From Methanobacterium sp. UBA279 (lineage in GTDB: Archaea; Methanobacteriota; Methanobacteria; Methanobacteriales; Methanobacteriaceae): DNA of 63,404 nt. The DNA lies in assembly GCA_002502855.1 (NCBI GenBank), contig DAQK01000001.1, positions 6,047-69,450 on the forward strand, written 5' to 3'. The position numbers were made by a program, and so were the translations under genes. Of this stretch, positions 37,925-46,490 are shown in pieces. The notes beneath the pieces were generated by a model. It was not told the DNA's origin, did not search any database, and saw only the letters and a program-made list of their open reading frames with translations. How positions within the stretch are numbered: the first letter of the stretch is position 1; each line of letters begins with the position of its first letter.

Positions 37925-38004
37925 AATTTATTATAATCCAAAATAAAGATTCGTTAAAACCCGAAATTTATTATAATTGAAGATAAAAACTCATTAAAAC
38001 CAGA
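37925..38004. repeat. 40-bp imperfect tandem repeat
   Basis: Two 40-bp units (37925-37964, 37965-38004) begin AATTTATTATAAT and end TTAAAACCxGA; part of a third follows. The repeat lies in the AT-rich promoter region before the PrsW-like gene. Confidence 0.6.
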
Positions 38005-38077
38005 AAGAGAATTGATTCATTAAAAAACCTAAAAAGTAAATTCATTATTTAGAAAATTTCATTTGATGTGAATATTC

Positions 38078-38656
38078 ATGTATCAAGAAACGAATAACCA
38101 GATCATTATCCGGCCACACAGACTTAGTTGGAGAGAAAAAATATTTTTCCTCCTCTCCGGAATTGTGGTCAGCATCCCCATCACCCTGTTTTTAAGTGCA
38201 CTGGGCCAGAGTTTCTATGATTTTCTACCGGTTATCTATACAGAGGTAATCACCATAGTACTACTGGCACCCTTTATAGAAGAGTTCGCCAAGGCTTATC
38301 CATTGTTTTACCGTTATTCCCTTAGTGAACGTTCCTTGTTTATCCTGGCTTTACTGGTGGGGCTGGGATTTGGTATCACTGAATTCTTCATCTACGTGTT
38401 CATCTATGAGGTGTCATTCCTCATCCGATTACCAGGACTCTTCTTCCACGCAGCAAGCACGTCTCTAGTTGCCTTTGGAATTATCAGAAGTAAACCCATC
38501 CGCTACTATTTCCTGGCGGTTTCCATGCATTTAGCAGCTAACATCATGGCCATATTCGACCAGATGATTCCAGTCATGGTGGTAACCTTCTTCACCTACT
38601 TCCTCTCCTGGATATTTTACATGAAAACCACCGAAAGATATCTGGAGCCGGAATGA
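38078..38656 (+). CDS. PrsW-like intramembrane protease family protein
   Basis: A 192-residue membrane protein with about six helices and the PrsW/CPBP-type active-site pattern: EEFAKAYPL (EExxK), FGITEFF and two histidine motifs, FHAASTSL and SMHLAANI. PrsW proteases cut anti-sigma factors in bacteria; archaeal roles are unknown. No target gene can be suggested from its neighbours. Confidence 0.8.
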   Translation: MYQETNNQIIIRPHRLSWREKIFFLLSGIVVSIPITLFLSALGQSFYDFLPVIYTEVITIVLLAPFIEEFAKAYPLFYRYSLSERSLFILALLVGLGFGITEFFIYVFIYEVSFLIRLPGLFFHAASTSLVAFGIIRSKPIRYYFLAVSMHLAANIMAIFDQMIPVMVVTFFTYFLSWIFYMKTTERYLEPE

Positions 38657-38681
38657 ATTAAAAAGAAATGATATTTTTTCC

Positions 38682-38760
38682 TTCTAGGGAAGTTATGAGT
38701 ACTTTCACTTAAGGAAATTAGAAGGCACCTTCACTCTAGGTAATTATGAGGTACCTTCGC
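38682..38760. repeat. Three imperfect 26-27-bp tandem repeats
   Basis: Units at 38682-38708, 38709-38734 and 38735-38760 share the pattern TCTAGGxAAxTTATGAGxTACCTTCRC with scattered changes. They directly follow the PrsW-like gene. Confidence 0.6.
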
Positions 38761-38784
38761 CCTATGAACTTACCACCTTTGCCT

Positions 38785-38940
38785 CTACACGAAAATTCCA
38801 CTCACATTGGAATGGTTAATATTGGATGACTGTGTGAGGTTTTCTGGTGGTGTAGCTGAGCCAAGATACAGGTATACCGTAATTAGTATTATTAAAACTA
38901 TTACTATAACAATTATCACTTTCTTATCCGTTTTAATCAT
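38785..38940 (-). CDS. Small single-pass membrane protein
   Basis: A 51-residue frame with lysines at the N-terminus, one transmembrane helix (VIIVIVIVLIILITVYLYL) and a polar tail with Asn-Xaa-Ser/Thr sites. No strong ribosome site, so support is composition only. Confidence 0.45.
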   Translation of the reverse strand: MIKTDKKVIIVIVIVLIILITVYLYLGSATPPENLTQSSNINHSNVSGIFV

Positions 38941-39019
38941 CCATAGAACATTTAAGAGTATATAGGATTTCCAGGATTTAGTTAAAAAAAGAAATAAATA
39001 AATAGAGATTCTACTCTCT

Positions 39020-40069
39020 CTAGTTGTTGATTAAAGGCATCAATGGTTTGCTTATACCGGCATTACTTATAACCCATTGTAAACTGTTCTGCAGGTACTG
39101 CATGGTTACATAATGGTTTTTAACGCCGGGATGGTTCACTGAGAACGTATTTTTACCCTCCCAGGATGGATCACCTAAACATACCATCCCAGTTTGCAGG
39201 TTTATACCACTGATCATGGCGTAATGGGTACCACCAGGGGTTAAAAAGGATTTAATCCGAACTATAACCGGTATGCCTTTACTGATATAGGATTGGATTC
39301 TATTCCATCCGGTGAAACTTTCCGTGGTCATGGAGAATTTAGTACCATAATTAGTATTCACCGCATTCACCGCTTTTATCATACCATTTTGGGTTGTCCC
39401 TGTCTGGGCATTGGAACTTGCTTTGTTGGCCAGCCAACTTTCACTCAGTGTTACACCGTAATGAGAGAAGGCCATCTTCAGCGATGCCGGACCACAGGTG
39501 TAATCTGTGGTTTGATGATGGTAGGTGAAAGACAGTTGAGTCCATCCTAATTTTTCAGGATAGGGGGTTGCGGATACGAAGTTCGGAAACCGGTTATTAA
39601 GCCTATAGAAGTTCAGTACTTTGGCGTAAGTGTACACCAGATTCTTATATCCCATGGTTCCGATGGAAGTATTAGCACTGTTTGGTGGTTTTCCAGCAGA
39701 AATTATGGTGTTTCTAGTGTTCTGGCTAATGGTCAGGTACTGTGATTTTTGTATGTTACCTATCTTTATATTTTCAGGGCTGCTTGAGGGAGCTTGTACC
39801 GCCCTATTGGTGACCGATACTTTTTTCCCGTTTTTAAGGTTCTGCACGTTACTGGTCATTAAATATAGAAACTGGGGCATGGTAACCTGTTTCTTGTTTA
39901 TGGTTACATAGTTAGGTAGTCTGTCGTTTTTTTCCACGAAATTCTTTACGTTGGTTGATGCCTGGTTTATCTGTGAGCTACTGTACGTATCTGCAGCAAA
40001 TGCACACTGACTTAAAGATACGGCTATGGCAAATAATAATATAGAAACCATTATGGCTTTTTTCTTAAT
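39020..40069 (-). CDS. Secreted pseudomurein-binding C39-like cysteine protease
   Basis: A protein of about 349 residues with a signal peptide (KKKAIMVSILLFAIAVSL to FAAD), two pseudomurein-binding repeats (one after SSQINQASTNVKNFVEKNDR, one after YKNLVYTYAKVLNFYRLNNR) and a C39-type peptidase domain. The catalytic set is visible as C in DYTCGPASLKMA, H in GGTHYAMISG and D in LGDPSW. It probably acts on the cell wall or surface peptides. I place the start at ATT 40069, because GGAGGTGGG lies 3 bases upstream and it supplies the lysines of the signal peptide; ATG 40051 lacks a ribosome site at the proper distance. Confidence 0.85.
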   Translation of the reverse strand: MKKKAIMVSILLFAIAVSLSQCAFAADTYSSSQINQASTNVKNFVEKNDRLPNYVTINKKQVTMPQFLYLMTSNVQNLKNGKKVSVTNRAVQAPSSSPENIKIGNIQKSQYLTISQNTRNTIISAGKPPNSANTSIGTMGYKNLVYTYAKVLNFYRLNNRFPNFVSATPYPEKLGWTQLSFTYHHQTTDYTCGPASLKMAFSHYGVTLSESWLANKASSNAQTGTTQNGMIKAVNAVNTNYGTKFSMTTESFTGWNRIQSYISKGIPVIVRIKSFLTPGGTHYAMISGINLQTGMVCLGDPSWEGKNTFSVNHPGVKNHYVTMQYLQNSLQWVISNAGISKPLMPLINN

Positions 40070-40221
40070 TTTCCCACCTCCTTTAAAAATTAAGAACTAT
40101 GTGCATGTGAATCTATACTTGACTTACTTAAATATTTTACTAATATTTTTTGGTTTATTTGAGTTTTTTTCGTGAAAAATGGTTATTACAGCCATGTTTT
40201 TTGTGATTACAGGATTTTTAA

Positions 40222-41001
40222 TTAAAATAATTTTTGGTATCCTGGACAGAAATAGGTGGTCCTCCCACCAGCTTTTATGATCTTTAAAGCCCCTCCCTGG
40301 GGACATTCACCATTTAAGTAGCGGTGAGGAAGTAGAAATGAGGATGGGAGAGTATCGATTCTATCTTCATTGTCAATGGCCTTATATAAAACCCTCTTCA
40401 TCTCATTGAAAAGTAGGCGGAGTTCAGGTTCATCCAGCTTATCTGCCTTGCTCAGGGGGTGTATGCCGCTCTGGTAGAGGATTTCATCGGCATAGAGATT
40501 ACCAATCCCGGCTATAAAATTCTGGTTAAGCAGGAGGGGTTTTAACTGGCCTTTCCGTTTCTTGAATAGTTTCTTAAAAGTTTTAAAGTCTATTTCCAGG
40601 GCGTCTGGACCTAACTTTTTTTCCTTCAGAAACTCTTCCGGGTCACGGGTTAACCATACCTGGCCGAACTTCCGCATATCATCAAAACCCAGTTTATATC
40701 CATTGGTAAATTCTACCTGTAACCGGATATAGGGGTCGCTCTCTTTCTGGAAGTATTTAAGGTAGCCAGTCATTCCAAAATGGAAGGTAAGATAATTATT
40801 GTTCTTAAGCTGTGCAAACAGATATTTACCGTATCTTTTACCCTGGATAAATTCCTGTCCCCAGAGTTCGTCTGTAAGTTCTGCCTGTGAGGTGTTCATT
40901 AATATTTCCGGGTTATTTACTTTCACGGACTGGATTTCTTGTTTTAAGGATGTGGATTCCAGGAATCGTTTAAAAATTTCTATACTGGGTAATTCTGGCA
41001 T
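40222..41001 (-). CDS. Fpg/Nei-family DNA glycosylase with altered zinc finger
   Basis: A 259-residue DNA glycosylase/AP lyase. The catalytic N-terminus PELPSIEIFKRFLE (Pro2, Glu3), GKRYGKYL and the helix-two-turn-helix region (LKPLLLNQNFIAGIGNLYAD) are intact. The C-terminal finger keeps only two of the usual four zinc cysteines (GECPQGG and YFCPGYQ instead of CxxC pairs), with GGRTTYF between them. It likely removes oxidised bases, but the finger cannot bind zinc in the usual way. Confidence 0.88.
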   Translation of the reverse strand: MPELPSIEIFKRFLESTSLKQEIQSVKVNNPEILMNTSQAELTDELWGQEFIQGKRYGKYLFAQLKNNNYLTFHFGMTGYLKYFQKESDPYIRLQVEFTNGYKLGFDDMRKFGQVWLTRDPEEFLKEKKLGPDALEIDFKTFKKLFKKRKGQLKPLLLNQNFIAGIGNLYADEILYQSGIHPLSKADKLDEPELRLLFNEMKRVLYKAIDNEDRIDTLPSSFLLPHRYLNGECPQGGALKIIKAGGRTTYFCPGYQKLF

Positions 41002-41121
41002 CTTGATTTTTCTCCTGAAATGGAAGGTGATAGACCATGTATTTTTGTAGTATATTGTTTAATCGGTGGTTTGTTTAATCAGTGGTATTAAAAAAACTTC
41101 CAAAAATACAATTAAAAAATT

Positions 41122-41973
41122 TTATTCTATGGCATTTTCACCTTCTTCCCTGGTCCTTATCCTTACCACATTTTCAACGGGACTGATGATGAGATGATCA
41201 TCGATATCCTCTGATTTAATACTGGCCAGTGCCTGGCAGATATAGTGGATGTTCTCTTTCATGGTGACCAACATTAACTCGACCTTTTCCGGATATTGTG
41301 TTGTGTAACTGCTTGTTCTGTAAATTTCCCTTTTTTCAAGGGTTTTATCTATATATTTAATATTTGTAATAGTTATATTTCCAAATCCTTCTGATTCAAG
41401 TCTCTTTTTAACATTTTCAAATTCTACCTGGCGTAAAAAGAACCTTACCTTGCAGATTTCTGGGTCATGTTCATCCATCCTTAAGGGGTGATAACTTGAT
41501 TTTCCCTGGTTTATTTCCCTTGATTCCTCCTGGTCAATTCCCCCGGATTTTATCATCTCTAAAAGAAGGGTGAGTCCATCGTTTATACCTATTCCCTTGG
41601 TGGCGATTGTTGGAATAACCAGGGCCTGTGTGTTACTTATTATATTTCCGCTTTTCAGGTCCTGTTTATTGGCAAATATGATGTGTGGAATATTTTTTCC
41701 ATTGATTAAATGGATTATTCTCTGGTCATCATCTGTGAAACCAGCCCGGTTATTTACAACATAAATAATCCCATCTACCTCTTTATCTAACCTTTCATTT
41801 ATTAGATTGAGCTGATTTTCCCCGGACAATCGAAGTAGATAGTCCACCTGGTCTTTTAGGACGATTTTTTCACAGTCGTAAGTTTGAAAATCTACATCTT
41901 CCTGTGCCCTTAATTTCTTTAGTATCGTTTTCTTCCCGGAATTGGCAGCTCCCATAATTAAAATTGTTTTCAT
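41122..41973 (-). CDS. Small GTPase fused to a PII-like domain
   Basis: A 283-residue fusion. Residues 1 to about 145 are a Ras-like/COG2229-type GTPase: P-loop GAANSGKKT (8-16), NKQD (102-105, guanine specificity) and TIATKG (122-127, G5-like); a clear DxxG switch II motif is missing. Residues about 173-283 align with the GlnK proteins of this window: the strand KVRFFLRQVEFENVKKRLES, a tyrosine-rich T-loop (IYRTSSYTTQY) and the end ISPVENVVRIRTREEGENAI. The PII B-loop GDGK is replaced by DDHL, so classical ATP binding is doubtful. It is the last gene of the amtB-glnK neighbourhood and probably reads or relays nitrogen status; target unknown. Confidence 0.82.
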   Translation of the reverse strand: MKTILIMGAANSGKKTILKKLRAQEDVDFQTYDCEKIVLKDQVDYLLRLSGENQLNLINERLDKEVDGIIYVVNNRAGFTDDDQRIIHLINGKNIPHIIFANKQDLKSGNIISNTQALVIPTIATKGIGINDGLTLLLEMIKSGGIDQEESREINQGKSSYHPLRMDEHDPEICKVRFFLRQVEFENVKKRLESEGFGNITITNIKYIDKTLEKREIYRTSSYTTQYPEKVELMLVTMKENIHYICQALASIKSEDIDDHLIISPVENVVRIRTREEGENAIE

Positions 41974-42032
41974 GATAATTTCCCCAACTTAATTCATAAT
42001 TTGCTAAATCACGGTATATGCCCTGGTTTGTT

Positions 42033-42524
42033 TCAGATGTTAGTGGCATCTATTTTCTCTAGAAGCATCTCCACACCTCTGAAGATATCTTCCTCATCCA
42101 TGGAATCCATGTAAATCAGGGAAATATTTCCTTTTAAACCCAGATCAGGGGGAACACGTTCCTCAAGATCAAGGGGAACATTCTCTTCCAGATCAGGGGG
42201 AACACTCTCTTTAATTCCACTGTAAGCAAGTATTACATGGGGTATTCCTGTCTGTTTATATAAATTTAGAGCTTCTAATTCACCGGGTTTTAAACCATCG
42301 TCCTCAACAAGTACAAGTGCACCGTTTATATCCTTCGATAAAACATGATACATGAATCCGAATCTTTCTGGTGAAGGTACACTGAAGAAGTGCAGCTTCT
42401 GTTTTTTGTGGTGGACATTTCCGTATTCCATGGCCACAGTTTCCACGTTTTTTTCACATATTCTCCCTAATATTATATCTTTACCTGAATTACCTCCTAA
42501 AATCATTATCTTTTTATGTTCCAA
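42033..42524 (-). CDS. Degenerate COG2229-like GTPase
   Basis: A 163-residue protein related to Mgl/COG2229 GTPases: P-loop-like LGGNSGKDI (Ser/Thr replaced by Asp), VETVAMEYG, VPSPERFGFMYHVLS where DxxGxERF is usual, and no N/TKxD. It is therefore likely a pseudo-GTPase. A 24-bp tandem repeat adds three copies of an eight-residue unit (DLEENVPL type) in a surface loop. Start is TTG 42524 with GGAGGTG upstream. It directly precedes the GTPase-PII fusion, so the two may form a pair. Confidence 0.72.
   Translation of the reverse strand: MEHKKIMILGGNSGKDIILGRICEKNVETVAMEYGNVHHKKQKLHFFSVPSPERFGFMYHVLSKDINGALVLVEDDGLKPGELEALNLYKQTGIPHVILAYSGIKESVPPDLEENVPLDLEERVPPDLGLKGNISLIYMDSMDEEDIFRGVEMLLEKIDATNI
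42142..42213 (-). repeat. 24-bp coding tandem repeat, three units
   Basis: Units 42142-42165, 42166-42189 and 42190-42213 begin AGATCARGGGGAACA. They keep frame and encode three eight-residue units in the pseudo-GTPase. Confidence 0.85.
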
Positions 42525-42560
42525 TGTTTACACCTCCTTTTCCAATATTTACACCTCCCT
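42519..42560 (-). promoter_or_regulatory. Duplicated ribosome site and start codon
   Basis: A 21-bp unit is repeated at 42519-42539 and 42540-42560. Each copy carries GGAGGTG and a TTG start. The downstream copy starts the pseudo-GTPase. The upstream copy starts a five-codon frame MEKEV with stop at 42528-42530, inside the second ribosome site. Confidence 0.65.
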
Positions 42561-42580
42561 TCTTAAAATTTAAAATTTTT

Positions 42581-43270
42581 TTAACCTCCATCATCGTTTA
42601 AAAAATGCTCGTGTTTTCTCCTGGCATTTTCTATTGCCTTTTCAATATCCTCTTCCACATCTACAGATATAGCACCGTGTCCGGGTAGTAGCAAGTCAAT
42701 TTTCATGGTGTTGAGCCTGGCCAGGGAGTTTATATATTCACCGTAGCTTCCTGAGCTGGAGATATCGGAAATTGTGCCCCGGGCAAATACCGTGTCACCA
42801 GAGATGAGGACTTTTCGCCTGGGCTCGTAGATACAAAGAGATCCTGAGGTATGGCCTGGTGTATGCAGCACTTTTAAAAACCAATCCCCCAGGTCCAGCA
42901 CGTTAAGATTTTCCAGCCACATGTTAACCTGATAGCCGGTGGGATCTTCTCCGTGGGCCCGGCAGAGCATCACTTCATCATCTGCCGATACGATTTTCGT
43001 GGCAGCATACCGATGAGCAAGGATGGGGACTCTTTCCTGGAGATATCGGTTAGCTCCAAAGTGGTCCACATGTTCATGGCTGTTTATAACCATGTTTAAG
43101 CTGCGTGTATCAACTCCAATATCTTTCAGGTCTTTTGTTAGAAAATTAAAATGTTGACTGATTCCAGAATCTATTAAAGCCTTTAATTTTTCTCCTAAAA
43201 TTAAATAAGAGTTGCTACTTGGTTTTTTACTCTTCAGTAAATAGAGACCTGGAATTATTTCTCGGTACAT
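42581..43270 (-). CDS. MBL-fold metallo-hydrolase
   Basis: A 229-residue metallo-beta-lactamase-fold hydrolase. Metal motifs are NSHEHVDHFGA (HxHxDH), HTPGHTSGSL, SGDTVFA and LLPGHGA. Family members cleave thioesters such as glyoxylase II substrates, or other small molecules. It lies between glnK1 and the GTPase pair on the same strand; a nitrogen role is not evident. Confidence 0.85.
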   Translation of the reverse strand: MYREIIPGLYLLKSKKPSSNSYLILGEKLKALIDSGISQHFNFLTKDLKDIGVDTRSLNMVINSHEHVDHFGANRYLQERVPILAHRYAATKIVSADDEVMLCRAHGEDPTGYQVNMWLENLNVLDLGDWFLKVLHTPGHTSGSLCIYEPRRKVLISGDTVFARGTISDISSSGSYGEYINSLARLNTMKIDLLLPGHGAISVDVEEDIEKAIENARRKHEHFLNDDGG

Positions 43271-43418
43271 ATTTTTTTTACACTATCCCCCCTAGTTTTA
43301 AGATGGTTTATTCTGTTATCTCGAAGATTTTTGGAATTAGAAAGTAATAGAAAAAAGAAAGAGGAAAAAAAGGAAAAAAATATTTTTTTATTCAAATATT
43401 GTTTTTTTTCTTTGAAAT

Positions 43419-43760
43419 TTAAACGGCCTCATCACCCCTTTCACCAGTTCTGATTCGAACTACATCTTCTACTGGAGATATGAAGATTTTCCCGTCCCCT
43501 ATATCTCCGGTTTGAGCAGTCTTTACCAGGGTTTCAATTACTTCTTCTAAATCCTTGTCCTGGACTATTATTTCCAGACGAGTCTTGGGAAGTAGATCTA
43601 TACGGTAATCACTTCCACGGTAACTCTCTGTTATTCCTAACTGTCTTCCACGCCCTTTAACTTCTGTAACGGTTATACCATGGCATCCAATTTCTTCCAG
43701 GGCATCTTTTACTTCGTCCAGTTTATTTGGTCTAATTATGGCCACTATCTCTTTCGTCAT
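43419..43760 (-). CDS. glnK: PII signal protein GlnK (copy 1)
   Basis: A 113-residue PII protein. The T-loop (KGRGRQLGITESYRG) and the nucleotide-binding B/C loops (TGDIGDGKIFISPVEDVVRI) are intact. It binds ATP, ADP and 2-oxoglutarate and blocks the ammonium channel AmtB when nitrogen is sufficient. ATG 43760 lies 21 bases after the amtB stop with GGTAGGTG upstream; a GTG nine bases earlier is possible. Confidence 0.93.
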   Translation of the reverse strand: MTKEIVAIIRPNKLDEVKDALEEIGCHGITVTEVKGRGRQLGITESYRGSDYRIDLLPKTRLEIIVQDKDLEEVIETLVKTAQTGDIGDGKIFISPVEDVVRIRTGERGDEAV

Positions 43761-43781
43761 AATTTTCACCTACCTACTTAG

Positions 43782-45011
<1,230 letters not shown>

Positions 45012-45240
45012 AAATTTTTTCCTCCATTTATAAAGATTTATTTTCTTATTCACTTATTATTGAGTAGTATTAGATAGTTTAAAAAAGTTGCTATCGTTTT
45101 AAAGACTTATTAGTTAATTTTATTGTTTTAAATTTAATTTTAAGTTGTTGTAATTGGTTTTTAGTTTATTCAGTTGTTATTTTCCCCTTGATTTTTAACC
45201 ACCTCACTTGGGTCAATTTCTATCTTATGGACCGGTTAAC

Positions 45241-45288
45241 GGAAACATAGTTCCGGCGTATAAAAAATTGGTTTCATACAATATAAAG
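45241..45288 (-). promoter_or_regulatory. amtB-glnK1 promoter with NrpR operator
   Basis: On the minus strand a TATA-like box (CTTTATATTG, about 45280-45288) is followed by GGAACTATGTTTCC at 45254-45241, an exact match to the NrpR operator GGAA-N6-TTCC known from other methanogens. The site covers the expected transcription start. NrpR represses nitrogen genes until 2-oxoglutarate rises. The leader to amtB would be about 230 bases, unusually long. Confidence 0.75.
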
Positions 45289-45299
45289 GTTTCGATTAA

Positions 45300-45370
45300 G
45301 TTCACAAAGTAGAATAAAAAGATACAGAACGTTCACAAAATTTGATATAAAAATTCAGATCGTTCACAAA
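45300..45370. repeat. Three GTTCACAAA repeats at exact 31-bp spacing
   Basis: GTTCACAAA occurs at 45300-45308, 45331-45339 and 45362-45370. The spacing equals three helical turns, so all copies face the same side of the DNA. They lie just upstream of the amtB promoter and downstream of the glnK2 stop. Confidence 0.65.
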
Positions 45371-45484
45371 ATTTTACAATTTGTACATATTATGGAACTA
45401 AAGTAGAATCAACTATATTCAATCAGTTTAAAAAAGGAAAAACATATTTAAAAAAGAAAAAAGTTCTAAGAAAAAACAAACTAT

Positions 45485-45823
45485 TTATATGGCGTTTTTC
45501 CCTCTTTCACCTGTTCTTATCCTTATCACTTCTTCTACAGGTGATATGAAGATCTTACCATCTCCAATATATCCGGTTTGACCAGTTTTTACGATAGTAT
45601 CCACGATGTTTTCTACATCTTCATCTTTGGCTACTATTTCGATTTCCACTTTAGGAAGGACATCCACGTTGTAATCATGGCCTCGATAACTCTCGGTAAT
45701 ACCCAACTGTCTTCCTCTGCCTTTAACATATTTCACGGTCAATCCATGGCACCCGATCTCCTCTAAGGCATCCTTTACATCCTCGAATTTATCTGGTCTT
45801 ATAACTGTTAGTATCCTTTTCAT
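45485..45823 (-). CDS. glnK: PII signal protein GlnK (copy 2)
   Basis: A 112-residue PII protein very like copy 1, with intact T-loop (KGRGRQLGITESYRG) and TGYIGDGKIFISPVEEV. It lies downstream of an amtB remnant that still has an NrpR-type promoter, so it may be expressed under nitrogen limitation without its own channel and act on the remaining AmtB or other partners. Confidence 0.93.
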   Translation of the reverse strand: MKRILTVIRPDKFEDVKDALEEIGCHGLTVKYVKGRGRQLGITESYRGHDYNVDVLPKVEIEIVAKDEDVENIVDTIVKTGQTGYIGDGKIFISPVEEVIRIRTGERGKNAI

Positions 45824-45910
45824 TTTTTATTCCTCAAACAAATTAGCTTGCTAGAAAAATATTTTTATTTACAGGGATTTTATAGTTTTCTGTTCGTTAA
45901 AGGTTTTACT

Positions 45911-46255
45911 CTACAATCTGTAACCGGCTTCCTCATGGAAGTTGATGTCCAGACCTTCTATTTCATGGTCCTCATCAACCCGGAGTCCTATGGTTTTATC
46001 GATGACTTTACCGATTATCAGGGTCATAACTAGGGAGTAAGCTCCAACAACTGCTATGGCCAATAGCTGAACACCCAGCTGAGATGGATTTCCAAAGAAC
46101 AGCCCGCCGGCAATTGTGCCGTTGATGGTAGAGGTTGCAAAGAGACCGGCACCAATGGCTCCAACTACACCACATATACCGTGGATTCCAAATACATCCA
46201 GGACATCGTCATAACCGAAACGGGGTTTGAGACTCTTCACGGATGGAGGAAGCAT
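45911..46255 (-). pseudogene. C-terminal fragment of a second amtB
   Basis: From residue eight on, this frame matches the last hundred or so residues of AmtB (SLKPRFGYDDVLDVFGIHGI, then the final helices and DINFHEEAGYRL). Some 300 N-terminal residues are missing, including the first pore histidine, so no channel can form. The first codons derive from the promoter/operator sequence, showing a deletion that joined the promoter to the 3' part. Confidence 0.85.
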
Positions 46256-46274
46256 AATTCCGTTAAATATATAT
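46248..46274 (-). promoter_or_regulatory. NrpR-type operator and TATA box before the amtB remnant and glnK2
   Basis: The minus strand has GATATATATTTAACG (TATA box, 46265-46274) and then GGAATTATGCTTCC at 46261-46248, an exact GGAA-N6-TTCC. The amtB-remnant frame starts inside the operator. The promoter has thus survived while most of the gene was lost. Confidence 0.72.
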
Positions 46275-46490
46275 CGTTTTGCTATTTAAGTATTGTTAAA
46301 TGATTTTTTGCAAATGAGGACCTTAAAATAATTTAATAAAAACAAAAAAGAGCAATGAAATGTTTAGAATATTTAAGTAAAACATAGAAAATTCAACTAA
46401 AAAAGGGAATAAGTTAAAAAAATTTTCTATTTTAAAAAAATAAAAGAAAAATTAAAGAATTTTTTTTAAAAAAATAGGGTTTAAAATAAC

